DNA of 64,000 bases, from contig NC_079875.1 of NCBI RefSeq assembly GCF_029227915.1, positions 16,919,001 through 16,983,000 on the forward strand, read 5' to 3'. Below the pieces are notes generated by a model. That model did no database searches. It saw only the letters and a list, made by a program, of their open reading frames with translations, and was not told the origin of the DNA. This DNA comes from Hydractinia symbiolongicarpus (lineage: Eukaryota; Cnidaria; Hydrozoa; Anthoathecata; Hydractiniidae). Shown one piece after another: positions 22,513 through 34,849 of this stretch. The number at the start of each line of letters is the position of its first letter. The first letter of the stretch is position 1. The position numbers and the translations under genes are program-made.

Positions 22513-23239
22513 GATTAACAATGTCGATAAATTTAAAGAAACACTAGAAAATTAGGATGACGATGAAAACGGCTTTGGTCACTTCCTAAAGGCCCTTTGA
22601 CGAAACGCAAAAGGAAAGTCTCTCAGGAGAAACAAACTTTTTATTTCAAAATGTATCGATATCCTTGATAAACCCAAAGAACAAGTACAAGAAGGTAACC
22701 CTAGACATACTTCGCATAAGTCCCTAAGCGTTGTATGTATCTGCACAACTGTAGCAGTTGGACACAAGAAGACCTCATATCTCCATCGTTACAGGTTAGA
22801 CAAACAACAAACTTTATACCAGGTCTATACACAATTAGCGATACATACGATATGTTTTAGGCTTTTTCCCACTGCCATTCCACTCTGTCTTTGTTAATAA
22901 AATAGTCAGTAAATATTTCCCTCACTACCTTTGCGCGCCTAGAAATTTCACTTCAAACTTGGTTGAAATTGTAAAAATGCAGGAGGGTTGGATTTAAATT
23001 TCAGCAAAAAAATGTGCAAAACTAAGGCAAAAGTTGTGACATTGGTAGCCTTCTTAAGAGGCAAGTTTAAAACATTACAAAATGCTCCCCATCTGTTCGC
23101 CCGAATTCCGAACAAATTTTCTGAAATACGTCGCGCTTGACTGTGGCGATAGTTGTGGACTCTTTTTTTTCTGGAGTAAGATACTTTTACGGGTATAGCT
23201 TCATCATATTCCTTTTCAACACCCAGGTGTCAACTCCCA
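22513..23239. other. Unassigned stretch
   Basis: No recognisable coding or TIR features. The right end meets the Harbinger relic and a degraded tRNA-like segment (about 23,262-23,325). Confidence 0.4.
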
Positions 23240-23261
23240 CAAACACAAAAGGTTCGACATA

Positions 23262-23325
23262 CTGTTAGCCTTGTGATAGAGCGTTTGCTTCCAGTGCGGG
23301 ATGTCTTGGGTTCATTGCTCTTGAT
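23262..23325 (+). repeat. Degraded tRNA-like segment, possibly a second SINE type
   Basis: TGTTAGCCTTGTGATAGAGC, then GCGGGATGTCTTGGGTTCATTG, resembles a tRNA with boxes A and B spaced as in a Pol III promoter (GTTAGCCTTGTGATAGAG and GGGTTCATTGC). Box B is imperfect and there is no acceptor stem, so this is not a working tRNA. It sits inside the transposase relic. Confidence 0.4.
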
Positions 23326-23339
23326 TTTTTCCCGTAAAT

Positions 23340-23862
23340 CAGAATTAATCTTAACGCCTGAATCATTCATGTGACCGTTGCTAACGTTATCTGCATACCA
23401 GCATTCATATTCTGGTCCTGCAACAGCCAACAAAATAACAGAAAAGTTTTTTTTGTAGTTGATAAATTCGGAATATTTTCCTGGCGGAAGGTTACAACAA
23501 TATGTTGGCCGTCCATCACAGCGCCAATACAATTGGGAAAATTCCACTTAGAGTAGATATTTTATGAAATTTCAAGCCATTCCTTCTATACGAGAGGATG
23601 GTGTTCGTATAAAATCCTTCCAAATATAAGGCGCTATCGCTTTGAAACTTGTAGAATTGTGTTTGAGATAGTTCTTTTGGAAATCTGAAATTGGTAGCAC
23701 AGGGGCGAAATTTCTCTCTCTTTGTTAAAAAGCGAATGGAAATCTGAAATTGGTAGCACAGGGGCGAATTTTCTCTCTCTTTGTTAAAAAGCGAATGGTC
23801 AAAACGAATCTTTCTTGGGCATGAATTACTTTTTTTGAGAGATGATGTATGACTCGACATAT
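23340..23862 (-). pseudogene. Harbinger (HARBI1-like) transposase relic
   Basis: The minus strand reads NFPNCIGA, then a frame break, MDGQHIVV, another break, then PPGKYSEFINYKKNFSVILL followed by AVAGPEYECWYADNVSNGHM and NDSGV. This is the core of a Harbinger DDE nuclease: NCIGA.DG.H, then a NYK..FS.VLLA pattern, then the second Asp region with G..G...D.GV. The N-terminal side (23,550-23,860) holds a 59-bp tandem duplication that shifts the frame. The relic could belong to the family that mobilised the TTA-flanked MITE at 11.3 kb, but the TIRs have not been linked. Confidence 0.75.
23679..23798. repeat. 59-bp tandem duplication
   Basis: GGAAATCTGAAATTGGTAGC and the following text to AAAGCGAATGG occur twice with one base change (23,679-23,738 and 23,738-23,798). 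The length is not a multiple of three, so it disrupts the transposase frame. Confidence 0.9.
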
Positions 23863-24636
23863 TTTAAAACTTCCTTAAAACTTTCATAATCCATTCTCAT
23901 TATTCTTTTGTATGTTCCGTATGTTCTGCACTCAATTCATTAAAAAGGTTTTTAAATAGTCTATATTGTTCTTTTTTTTATCCAATCTCTTTTTTTCCGC
24001 GACTATTACCTTTTTCATCGTCAGCGATGAATGCTCAAAGCAAGTAAGCAGTTCATCTCACTTGTTGCTTTAACATTGCTTTAAATGAATGTTGTTATTG
24101 AAATGTTGCTGAAGGGGTTGCAAACCGCGTCAACATGAGCTTTAAGGGTTTGCTTTGACACATTCGTTTTTGCGTTTAAGCTTTCGTAAGAGAGAAATTT
24201 AAATTTAATATTCACTCGATAGGCATTTTATCATAGCCGGATTTCACGTTCTTTTGCAACATTTTTTATCGGGACGGTGATGTATATCAAAAAAATACAA
24301 ACTGCTCTATTTGATTTTTTGTTCTTTTTTATAAGGCGTCTACATTATATAATTATAAAACTTGTTGTGCTAAATTTTTAACACGTTTTCATTTGGCCTT
24401 GAGTGTTCTCAATGCCAGTAATTATTTACACATGCCCCATATGGGGCAAAGACAATTAAAGTCGGTGACAGTAGCTAAATAATTGACCGATTATGCATAG
24501 GACAAGTCTTTCATTTTTGTGTGTTCTCATGAGATTGTGCTTTAATATCAGCATAACCTGCTTCTTTGAAATGGAAAACGAGAAAACGTACATTCAGGAC
24601 CAATTCCTTTAAGGGTTAAAAGATATTTTTATTGTC
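23863..24636. other. Unassigned stretch upstream of the PTTG1IP-like gene
   Basis: No coding features recognised. It should hold part of the promoter of the gene starting near 24,937. Confidence 0.4.
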
Positions 24637-24737
24637 TTGTTATTCTTATTTTCTTTATGTCTTTTGTGGAAAAAAATTAATGGTAAAATCTCAATTTTTG
24701 AATACAATAATAGAGAGGTTTCTTCACTGGATTCGGC

Positions 24738-24818
24738 ACCAAGGTACTGGGTCTCGGTATTGATGTCAGGGTATCGGGTATTGGGGTATTGGGTATCACA
24801 CCTAGGGTATCGGGTCTC
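24738..24818. repeat. GGGTATYGGGT minisatellite
   Basis: About seven loose copies of GGGTAT(C/T)GGGT or close variants, ending just upstream of the PTTG1IP-like start. The tyrosine/glycine-rich open frame it creates is not a gene. Confidence 0.65.
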
Positions 24819-24936
24819 ATTTTTTTTTATATGACCAAACAGAGAGCGGAAAGGAAGCTTAAAAAAGTTAGAAAAACAAAAGTAAAGTGCTAAGCTAACT
24901 TACAGAAGAGAATTAAAATTATTGTGGTTAAACATT

Positions 24937-27900
24937 ATGATTTTGAAAATGGAGAAAATAATTATGATATTTGTACTCCTCAAATTATCTATCGTATATT
25001 CATCAAATACTACTCAGACAACAATAACATCGCCGTTGACAGCAAAAACACAAAACGCAACTTCAACTATCAAGAAGACACCGACGGAACCTGTACCAAC
25101 AACGAGCCAACAGCCAACAAAAGCGGTATGTAGTTAAGCTGAAAGCAGTTGGCTTATTTTATTTATTTTATCTTTGGCGTCGTAGTTTAGTCGTTATTAC
25201 TCTTGTACTTTGTGCACGAGACCGGGGTTCGATTCCCCTTGGCGGCGATATTCAATATGAGCAATTGAATATTACCATACCCCTGGGTTAACCCAAGCCC
25301 TGTGAGGGAAATTGGGGAGATGGCGCACTGTGTGGACTGTTGGATGTTGCAGGGAGTTGTCTGGCAGAGCGCTGACTCTAATTGAGTTTGCATAGCTCAA
25401 AGAGAGAAATAAATACTTAAATACATAAATACTACAATAATACCCCATCAAAGCCATAGCCGCTCCCGGAAATAATAGACAGCGTTTATCCCTCGATATT
25501 TGTGAGGCTAGCCATGTAAAATATGCACATCTATCTATCTATTTATTTAATCTCTTGTATGTAAATGCGTATGTTGTGTGATACAACAATACGTATATAT
25601 GTTCTGCCCTGATTATGAACTCTGCCCGTATTATGTACGGCAGCTTGCCCCATTTATAAAAACAGGGCAGGAAATATATAATCAGGATTGGCCGGTATGT
25701 GTACAACACTTTTTCTATTATTTGGCATTTATAGAACACACATAATCGGGGGAGGTTGGCTTATGTGCGACCCTTTTTTTCGTTATTTCTCACTTTTAGA
25801 ACGTACATAATCAGGGCTGAGCGACTTTTATATCATTCGTCATCACTTCTGATAAGCAATAGCCTTGGTGGCAAAACTGTTATTGTTCTCAAATGAAACG
25901 AAATTTCGTGGAAACTAAATTTTGGGATTCGCAAGTTTAATAACTTTCACCAAACTTAATTCCTGCAAAACAAATACTTTTGATCATCCCCAGAATAAAA
26001 ATGAGCCCACCCATCCGCACAAGGGTGCCAAAATAAGCCGCATAAGACGTAAAAAATGCAGGAGTTTTCAGGCGCGTTCGGCGCTTTGAAAAATTTTAAG
26101 TATTCAAAAAACCCGCATAGGCCTGAAAAATGCCCGAAAAAAAAGAAATCAGACACAATATGATTCTAAAAACTATAAAAATTAAAATAAACTTTCTAGG
26201 TGGTAGCGACGTTCTTAAAAGAACCGTTTTTGATGGTTTTTGATAAACCTTTATAACTTCTCTCTCTCCAAGCGCCTTCTTTCCAACTATCGTCCGCATG
26301 GTATGTTACAAGGAATTGTATTTTGGGAATGCTACGGGTGAGCTTTGGAAAGTGCTTTGATTCAAATAGTCACCCGAACCCGCCCATATATATGGAAGCG
26401 TTTGTGGCTTATCGGCACCTTCTTCCATCCGCAAAATCTAGTTTCGTGAAATTTAGTTACTTCAAAGTATATTATGTTGAAATCTACTCACAAGAGGAGT
26501 TTATACGAAGAATTACGTTGAGATTTTTTTTCGCTATGCCTAATTTCAATGCCGTTTTATGCTGCAGAAAAAAATTATGTCTAGACTTTTTTCTTTCACC
26601 ATGCCTAGTCAATTTTTTTATTCACAAAAGTTTGAAGAAAATGCCATTCACTATGATGTGTTATACTTTGAATACTAATTCTCTCAGTTAAAATGTCAGG
26701 CGGTACTGTCCCGACCCGACTACAGATGACAGTCCAACTTTGACGTGGGACTGGCCTGTCAGTTCACAGTTGGGACCAAATTAAAATCTTTGAGAAAGTT
26801 GTAAGAAATAGAATTATTACTTTCCTAGACACACATAACATCTTTAATCCAACTCAGCATGGTTTCGTGCATACAGATCGTGTTTAAGCCAACTACTCGA
26901 CCATTACAACACAATTATCACATCACTTTGCGAAGGTGAAAATGTAGATTTAATTTATCCTGACTTTGCAAAGGCTTTCGACAAAGTTGATATCAACATA
27001 ACTCGGCATATACAAGCAAAAGTGTTAGACTGGATAACAGCATTCATAAAAAATGGACTCAAATGGTCTGTGTAAGTGGTAGCATCTCTTTACCAGTGCA
27101 TGTTCTGTCTTGTGTTCCACAGGGAAGTGTCTTAGGTCCTCCTCTCCCTATCATTCTTATGTATGATATCAATAAAAGCATTCATCAAAGCACACTTCTT
27201 TTAAGTTTTGCGGATGACACACGCTTCCTGCAAGAAATACTAACCCTTAGCGACTCAGAGACTCTTCAAATGTCATTGAACCATGTTTATGCCTGGGCAT
27301 ATCACAACAATTTGTTTTTAAATAAAACAAAATTTGAATTATTACAAGACGGTAAAAACCATTAACTGAAGCAAGTCACCATCCCGAGAAACCCTAACAA
27401 CCAAGAATTATGTTAAGGACTAAGGAGTATTCCTGAGCACTGACTGTACTTTCATGATGCATAGCAACATTGTTATAGAAAAAGAAAAGCGATTTTCAAG
27501 CTGGATCCTTCAAGTGTTTTAATCAAGAAACCAGTTGTAATGCTTACACTATGGAGGTCACTAGTTGTACCCCATCTAGAATATTGCTTGTAGTTATGGT
27601 CACCTTCTTTGAAGTACCATGTGAGATCACTCCAATCAGTACAATCAACTTTTTGCCCAAAATTTATGGCTCTGATAGAAAAAATTACTGGAATAATTTA
27701 AAGTCTCACAGAATATACTCATTACAACAAAGAATAGATAGATACCAAATTATTTACTTGTGGAAAATACTAGAAGGCTTTGTACCAAATTTCCTTCTTC
27801 ACCCTGTTTTATGCCACACAACACCACGTAAAGGAAGACTTCGCAAACTCCCAGAAGTCATGTCATCTGCCAGCAAAAGTCACTTCTCCCTTCTGCACTC

Positions 27901-30796
27901 ATCCTTTATCAAGCACTTTAGATATCTTTCCAAAACGGTTAGTGACCTAACTGGATGCACAGTAGGAAAGTTCAAAACTTATCTTGACAATATTTTCCGG
28001 ACTATACCTGATGAGCACCTGATGATGCAACAAAATCAAGACCTAAACAACAGTCTTCTGACAGTACTTAAAAATGCTGCATCTATTCCACTACCTCTTT
28101 TAGTTATTGGAGCAGCACAAGAAGACACAGTTGAGGTTATCAGAGGTATCAGAAGTATAAGTAAGACAAACCCCTTTTATAAAACTGCTTATTAATGGAT
28201 GCTCTAAAAAATCGTAACCACTGATAAGTCTTTAATACACTGGGTATATGACAACCAAACATTATGTGTTCTATCGAAATTCCATATTTCAACAACTAAC
28301 TTATTACAAACAATGGAGTGACACCCCCCCCCCCCCCCCCATCTTTGTTATGTATACCACTGTTATCCAATCTCAACTGTACATATCTATTGTCTTATTT
28401 TCAAAAAGGCTTTAAGTATAAGAAATCTATAGTATTGATATGCTCTGGCAACTCTCCCTCAGACCAACGTCTGCCTATTTCAGAGTTTTCATTAGTCCCA
28501 CCCTGCCCTGAAGACCAGCATCAGAGGATAAAATTAGATTAAATTTCGGCAATTGTATAGGTCTGTTAAACTGAGCCACTGTGAGCAGCCATAGAAAACT
28601 CTAACAGACCTTTAAATCAAAATTCCACATGGCCTTAAGACGTAGGTTCTTATCTGTTTCTAAAAACCTATAATGTAAGTTGCCATACTTTACAGCATCA
28701 AAGGAAGAAATTAATGTTCCAAAAACCCTTAAAACAAACCTGAGCTGTAGGGTGAGGCGTGCACAACAAGTCCTTACATGGAGTCTTTAGTTTTATGACC
28801 CTTTCCTTGATTAAGGCTGTTGTCATCTGAGCGGATTTTAACACAAACCCTAAAAACACTATACATTGGGTAGGTACTAGAACTGACTTGTTTGGATGTA
28901 CAGTAAGTCCTAAGCTTCTTAGTACTTTAAAGGGTACTTCGACAACTTGAAGATCCTAACAGCTGCACCAAACCCAAAGGATAAAGCTAAAAATAGTAAG
29001 AGCTTCCATTTTAAATAGCGTTATCTGACATATCTATTTACCTGTTTAAGGTTGATAATCATTCTTGTCCCTCTTTTTTAGGGACACTAAATATATGCCT
29101 AAAAGAAAACAGTTATTTGCTGCTTGTATCTGATTGATTACCTTTTTTAGTAAAAGTTGTTGAATTTCCTTACTTATAGTTATACAATCCTTTAGTGAAA
29201 ACTTCACTGAGTGGTAAGATGAGACTAGGTCACTAATAAATTCGATGTATTTTAACTGATTATACTTCATCAGGAGGAATATCTGTTTGTACTTTTAAAG
29301 TTATTTTCTTGCAATGATTTGATTATTTTGTCCAAATCATCTCCAAACAGCAACAAGTCTTTCTTTAGACACATCCTCCGCTAATCTTTTTAGGTGAGGC
29401 ATTACACCGATTAACCCTACACTTCTATACTGATTTAGCTGCTGGTTTGATTCCATACAGGCATAAAAGATAGGCCTCTATTATTTTTAATCATTTGTGA
29501 AATCTTTAACAACATCTAAATTTAGTTTTGTGTAAATTCACAAATTTCTAGTTTTCTAAACTCTTTTTTAAGTGAAAAGTAGCAGAACAATTCTGTTGAT
29601 GAAGCATTATGCATGAATATGTTATACTTTGGAAAGGTGCAGTGTCAGAACCCAGAACCACATGACAATGAGACTAAAGAGCTTTTGACAGGCCACCAAA
29701 GCACAAACTAAGGAGAGCCTGGGTGGGGAAAGATGGGGCAAGCACTACGACTAAAAGGCATGGTTGGCACAATCCCCATCTTGCCCAGCTTATAATGTAT
29801 AAACAAGACCTAACCAATCTGGTCTAAACAATAGACCTATAGTTTTTAACCTAAATTCTCAACCTGATATTCTTACGAAAGAAAAATTGTGTGTTTACAT
29901 AAATAACTTATCAACTTTTTCCAGAATAATTCTGTGCTGTCCACATTTACATGGTAGGGCTTATTTTAATTTAGCCACTCAATTGCTCAGCATTCGCTGA
30001 GTGCTCTACTTGTACGAAAGATTCTCATTGCTATTGGTGTAGCCCATCTGGACAATGCTTACAATACCCAAAAGGAAAGATTATCCCGAAGGGTTGTTCT
30101 GGAAATAAATGGTACTGGAAGCAGTGTGTTATTCCAGGTATGTAACAGCCTTAAATTTAAAGTAAGCTTTCGTTTTCCCGGTGTCAGCTTTTTTGCGTAT
30201 TGTCCTGGTTTATACATTTAATAATAACAATGGACTGTTTTCCTGTATAAGCAGTCTACATTCTTGATTTCTACAGAGTAACTTTTAAACTTCTAAAAGG
30301 TCACTAAAAGCAATAGAATTAGTGTGCCAGGTATCAAAATGTCAAGAAATTTTAAAACACTTGACGTGACTGTTATTTTCTTTATAAAGGTAATTTTTTA
30401 CTTAAAAACGAAATGAAACGAATCGAAACGGACAATTGTGATTTTTAGAACACGATGGGTTGTAATAATGTCAAAAATATTTATTCAACAGTCTCAGCAG
30501 GCAACTCAATAGTGGTCAATAAATCTGTCTCTTAATCTCTTACAGGTTATGTTTTGATCATCGTTGTGCCCTCCCTCGGAGGTTTGATCCTTCTCCTCTG
30601 TGGTTGCTGCATCTATTGTAAGTGTTGTCGAACATCAAGCAAAAGCTGGAAAAAAGAGGAGGAACGAATAACTCAAAGGAGAAAGGATCGTCAGCTCCGA
30701 AATGACGATAAGAAAGCCGAGCGACAAAAACGTGCAGATGCTTTGAGAATGAAGTATGGCTTGTTGAAGTCGGATGATGAGGAGCCGCTTATTTAA
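24937..30796 (+). CDS. PTTG1IP: PTTG1IP-like single-pass membrane protein with PSI domain
   Basis: Three exons: 24,937-25,125, 29,975-30,137 and 30,546-30,796, giving 200 residues (human protein 180). Exon 1 has a signal peptide (MEKIIMIFVLLKLSIVYSS from the in-frame ATG at 24,949, or start at 24,937), then a Ser/Thr/Pro-rich mucin-like stretch. Exon 2 is a PSI domain, CSAFAECSTCTKDSHCYWCS through GKIIPKGCSGNKWYWKQC. Exon 3 has one membrane helix (VLIIVVPSLGGLILLLCGCC), a Cys-rich juxtamembrane part, then a charged coiled coil (KKEEERITQRRKDRQLR) ending RMKYGLLKSDDEEPLI. The vertebrate PTTG1IP has the same order and a KKYGL-type ending. Junctions: GCG/GTATGT, TTTAG/CC, CCAG/GTATGT, TTACAG/GT, all phase-consistent. 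PTTG1IP binds securin and shuttles between membranes and nucleus in vertebrates; function here is inferred. Confidence 0.88.
25176..25547 (+). mobile_element. Full-length tRNA-derived SINE in PTTG1IP intron 1
   Basis: The best-preserved copy. A tRNA-like head of about 73 bp has box A (TAGTTTAGTCGTTA) and a perfect box B (GGTTCGATTCCCC). Then follows a body of about 180 bp, a 3' region with CCCGGAAATAATAGACAGCG, and a (CTAT)n tail (CATCTATCTATCTATTTATT). Flanks ATTTATTTTATCTTT (25,161-25,175) and ATTTATTTAATCTCTT (about 25,540-25,555) look like a target-site duplication of about 15 bp. Confidence 0.85.
25600..25825. repeat. Tandem repeat of about 70 bp, around three degenerate copies
   Basis: Units carry (A/T)TATAGAAC then (A/G)(T/C)ACATAATC(A/G)GG(G), with T-rich text such as TTTTTCTATTATTTGGCA or TTTTTCGTTATTTCTCAC between. 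The clearest pair is 25,683-25,750 and 25,753-25,822; a third weaker unit lies near 25,600-25,680. Function unknown. Confidence 0.6.
26830..28560 (+). pseudogene. CR1-like LINE ORF2 relic in PTTG1IP intron 1
   Basis: The plus strand reads [20 protein letters not shown], then the catalytic SFADDTRFLQEIL, then LNHVYAWAYHNNLFLNKTKF, a CR1-type RT. A second frame, 27,551-28,195, has YWNNLKSHRIYSLQQRIDRY, then IIYLWKILEGFVPNF, RKGRLRKLPEV, LSKTVSDLTGCTVGKFKTYL and NIFRTIPDEH, the C-terminal part of ORF2. Frameshifts and stops at 27,365-27,550 and upstream of 27,060 make it inactive. Sense orientation relative to the host gene. Confidence 0.8.
28324..28340. repeat. Poly-C run of 17
   Basis: Seventeen consecutive C residues following ACA. 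Length is likely to vary between individuals or by sequencing error. Confidence 0.9.
28560..29800 (-). pseudogene. DIRS-like retrotransposon RT/RNase H relic
   Basis: In several frames the minus strand gives FRHIFSVPKKEG, then a region like SLGLTVHPNKSVLVPTQC, then FLGFVLKSAQM with TALIKERVIKLK, and INFFFDAVKYGNLHYRFLET. This is the order found in DIRS-type RT plus RNase H: VPKK.G, then the HP.KS...P.Q....LGF stretch. The segment up to 29,800 is probably the upstream part of the same element. Many frameshifts. No tyrosine recombinase seen. Antisense to the host gene. Confidence 0.6.
28561..29974. other. Right half of PTTG1IP intron 1
   Basis: Mostly the DIRS-like relic. The part at 29,800-29,970 is AT-rich lead-in to exon 2 with TTTTAATTTAG as acceptor. 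Confidence 0.5.
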
Positions 30797-31017
30797 ACGA
30801 AGACCTTTATCCTTTATTTTTTTTCTAAACAAACCGTTTTTATTTTTTTATTTTATAATATTTTTTTCTGATAAGATTCTGATAAGAGCTCAGAAAGTTT
30901 CAAAATTAAGATTACTTTATGAATAGACTTATGTAATCTGTTGTTGTACGTTAGATTTCAATTCAGATCTTAACTTTAATTTGGAGCAGACTTCAGAGCA
31001 GACTGGATTAAGCACAT

Positions 31018-31075
31018 TTTTTGTTGCTGTTGTTGTTCTTGTTCTTGTTGTTTTGCTGTTGTTGGTGTTGTCCTT
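31018..31075. repeat. (TTG/TTC)n microsatellite
   Basis: Imperfect trinucleotide run TTGTTGCTGTTGTTGTTCTT and onward to TTGGTGTTGTCC. Confidence 0.8.
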
Positions 31076-34000
31076 GTCCTTACTTAAAACAAAATTCAGT
31101 GGTTACTTTCTATTAACGCAGTGATGGCATTTGTATATATTAAGAATCGCTTAGAGCTCAGTATCGTTTTTTAACTTGAAATTTCTTATTTATGTTTTTG
31201 TCAGTTTTTGTATCATTTTCATTTGTTATTTCCTTTCATTTGATGCCTAAAACTGAAACTGTTTTTTTTTGTGTCATGATGCTAGATTTTCTTTTAAACT
31301 CTTATTTCGCTTTTCTCCTCAAATTTGATCAAGTCACAACACGCTGTCTTTTTTCTGTAAGTTTTCTGTCCAGAACTGTGACAGCCATTTTAGGGAAAAG
31401 AAGCTACGGAAACTTCGTTTCAATGAATATGGATTACAGGTTGGAAAAACCGAATTTTCAACAAAATTAACCTTTCTATCTTCTTGTTCCATCTTTGTGT
31501 TACACCCTACTATAATAGAAAACCTTGTTTTAAATGTCTTCAGGTTTATTTTGCTCCTTCAACTTATCCGTAAAACATTCGCACAATGTTATTGTGAATT
31601 CGAGCTGTACGCTCTGACTATTTTAAGCATACTTTTTTAAAGAACGTTTTAATTAAGGATTCTAAAATCCCAAGCACTGATATTTTTTTAAAAAAACACA
31701 ATTTTTAGTTTTGATTTAATTTGCACGTTTTTTTATGAGCATCTTGTTTTGAGCTAAAATTCGAATTCGAAATTTTGCGTTTGAGGCTAATATAGCTATG
31801 TTGTACTTCTGTGCTTGTGTCCAGTGTGATTGTTATAAATTGTTCAAAATTTTAATCGCAAGTCTTTATGTTTAACATATAACTTAATTTTTTTGCTCTA
31901 TTTTGCTATATTGTTAAACTCATAAAAAACGTGTATTTTTTTAGTAAAATGTACAGTTATAAATTTTGATTAACTTTGCATGCATGCAACTGATCAAGCA
32001 AAAAGCACGCTTTTTTTAATTTGTGTTTGAATAAGCGAGTTTACTTAACGATCAACGTGGGTATGTTATTTGTGGTAGCTGTGGTTATTACTTTATTACG
32101 AAATTGAGAGCGGTGATGATGGTAATTTTTGTGTTTTCAGTGAGAAGTTTTATTTTATGTTAGATAAGTTGTGATAACACAGTAAAAGCTCGTTTTCTTT
32201 GACTGTATTTTGCGCTATAGCTATGTTGATTAAGTGCGCATGCGCTAACAAAGAGGCTCGTAAGCTTTTTGCGCTATAGTGAAAAAACAGTCAACGGGAC
32301 GAGAAATTTCATGTTTTGAAGAAAACCTAAAATACTATTGTACTATAACAGAGTTTTCTCATTTTGTGTGTGTACGTGAAAACAGGTGTGTTTCAAGTTT
32401 GGTTTTGTTGTGTATGATGGTAAGAATATTTTTTCTCTGTAAACGGAGTTAATAAAAATAATAAGAAAATAGTGAGATATGTGTTGCCTGTTCATCCCCA
32501 CCAGTTTGTAAAAAGTATTAGTTATCGCGAGCACTAATTTTTGCGAAGCTTTAACTCGAAATTTCGGAAAATGTTTGCAATTTAAAACCCACTCCTAAAC
32601 GTTCTTTTCCCTTCTAACTCTCTATGCCGTGTCTAACATCTTTGAACGGTGACCAAGAAAGAGAAGATTAAACTTCAGTAGACTTTAGTTATTTTAAAAT
32701 ACAAGAGGCGTTGACGTAAAACATCTTTAAAAAAGAAGATGTAAAGATTTTTTTATTCCGGTTTCAATGCATACGCCGCGTAGTTTTCTTTCATGTTTGC
32801 GCGGCTCTCACAAATAGTTTTACGATTAATATCGCATGCAACGCGTGTAGAGCTGTCATCCTTTTCCCATGCAAAGTACTCAAAAATATTCGCTTATCGG
32901 TGGTAAATAAAACAAAATTTGAACTAAAATTTGCACATGCCTTTTTCATTAGTACAAAACACCGCGATAAAATCATCCACCCTCTTGAAATTACGTGCAC
33001 TACCTCACGCCCTTAAATGCGCCCATTTTTGATAACCAATCAAGAACAGAGTTCCCAGCTGTCTATCGGAAATTAAATTTTTAAAAATGGCTGCTGAATA
33101 TTTATTTTTCTCATAAAGGATATGATCTTATACTGTACCTAATCTGTTTTCGTGAGGTTCAACATGGTAGATTCAAAAAGGAAGAAAACGTGTTATTGAT
33201 TATTTGTGGTATTTGGTGAAATTATACGTGCGAGATTCGTATTTAGATATTTCTGTCAGCATTTTTCCGCAAGAAAAAAGGTTTCGCTAGCTAGCGCTAT
33301 TACATACCATATTATTTAAAAAAATCTTGTGCTGCTGTTTAGAGATGGGGTATATAGAAGGACCTCTTTTGTTTCTAGCCTTTGACTCTAATTTATGTAC
33401 ATGGCAGACAAATGCTAGGTAAACAAGGTATATATTTTTCAGTCCATTGAGGTATTGTTTTTTGACTGTAAATGAATAAATGCATTCTCCAGGTCAGAAT
33501 GTCCCATGGTACCACAAAAACTCAGAGGTTTCGCATTAAAATTCTCACTGAAGGAGCTTTGATGAAAAAAGAACTACAACATCTATGAAACTACACAATA
33601 TACAGTTAGCTATGTCAAGTTTGAATTTAGAAAACAAAGATTAAAAAAATCACCCCATATTTTATGAAAAGCTGACTGCATGAATGGCATATTCTCCCCT
33701 AAATTATAATGGCTACCTGTAATTGATTTGAAAGTATAACGTGACATTTAGTGACCAGGAGAATAATGTATGAATCAGAAGGTATCAATCGATACTTCAT
33801 AATATTTTAAAGTGTCGAAAAGTTGGTTAACAAGTCTTTTTAAACTGCTAAACACAGGAGCCTATTGTGATAGCTATTATGATTGACGTTAGAAAAATCT
33901 GGAACAGACCTCTTTGATAAGCTCTAACATTTTTTGCCTGACAGCAGAGGCAGAGCCTAGAGCTTTATAAATAAAAAGTAGCTATATGTAGCAGAGCTTA

Positions 34001-34755
34001 CTGCTGTGAATGTGAACAGAAAAATTTGTCAAATACCAATGTCAATAAGGAGGAAACCTCTGTAGTATACTAAGTTCTTATAAAATTCGCTAGCAACACT
34101 TTTTAACCAGCAGTTTTGTACAGTCAAGTCAAACCGCTAAACGCAGGACCCCATCTCCATAGCTATACCATGAGTGACGAAAGAAGTCAGAAATGGGTTT
34201 TTTTGATCATCACTTTATGCTATCAGACAATGAGTTTGGTTTTTTTTGTATAATAACTGACAGAAAACTTTATCCAAACGAAACAGGACATTTTCCATAC
34301 CACTTTCTCTCCAAGAAAGACAGCAAAGTTTTTGAGAAAATTGTTTCATTTAATTCTTAAAAATATTCAAAGGAATGGTACATTAAAAAGTAACATAAAT
34401 TCAGAATTATTCACTTCAAATCTGATGGAATTTATTCGTAAACCACTACACTATTTTTGGCTTGTGTAAAAAATTGAATTAACAAACATGCAAAACTGTA
34501 TGATTTGTGACATATTCCAATTGAAAAAAGTTAGGCTTAGTTTAATATCTATAAAATAAACATAATTTTCATATTCATTTCATAAAATAAATTTTAAGCC
34601 TTTTAAGGAAAGACTTATTTCAATGAATATGGGATGTTAATTAGATTTTCAGGTCAATGAAATTAAAAAACAAAAAGCCACACACTTGTTCCAACATGAT
34701 ACCCTCTAGATTACTTCTTCACAGTCTTCTTGAAAGAATCCACTCTCTATCTTCT

Positions 34756-34796
34756 ATTATTATTATTATTATTATTACTATTATTACTAATCTCTC
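34756..34796. repeat. (TTA)n microsatellite just upstream of PAM start
   Basis: A run of TTATTATTATTA with a few ACT interruptions. It opens a poly-leucine frame toward the PAM ATG, but there is no ATG in that part. It lies 55 bp left of the start codon, so length changes could affect the 5' UTR. Confidence 0.8.
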
Positions 34797-34849
34797 TTAG
34801 ATGTAGAAAGGATTCCGTTGAAGATATTTCAATAATATTTACAATAACA

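Larger units (their letters stand above)
30797..34849. other. Intergenic region between PTTG1IP-like gene and PAM
   Basis: Holds the 3' UTR of the left gene, a (TTG)n-like microsatellite at 31,018-31,075, a slightly CpG-richer part at 32,520-33,060 with a CCAAT-type GATAACCAATCAAG at about 33,030, and two diverged copies of a repeat with AAACYGCTAAACRCAGGA (about 33,843 and 34,132), each followed by CATAGCTAT- or GATAGCTAT-like text. No gene recognised. Confidence 0.5.

Noticed and set aside
23262-23325. tRNA gene
   Set aside because: Only degraded box A and box B phrases; no acceptor stem. Best seen as a SINE relic.
25176-25248. Functional tRNA gene at the head of the SINE
   Set aside because: Box A and B are good, but the 5' and 3' ends do not pair as an acceptor stem and it runs into the SINE body shared by five copies.
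34730-34849. N-terminal extension of the PAM frame through a poly-leucine stretch
   Set aside because: It has no ATG and is made by a (TTA)n microsatellite; the ATG at 34,850 followed by a signal peptide is the better start.
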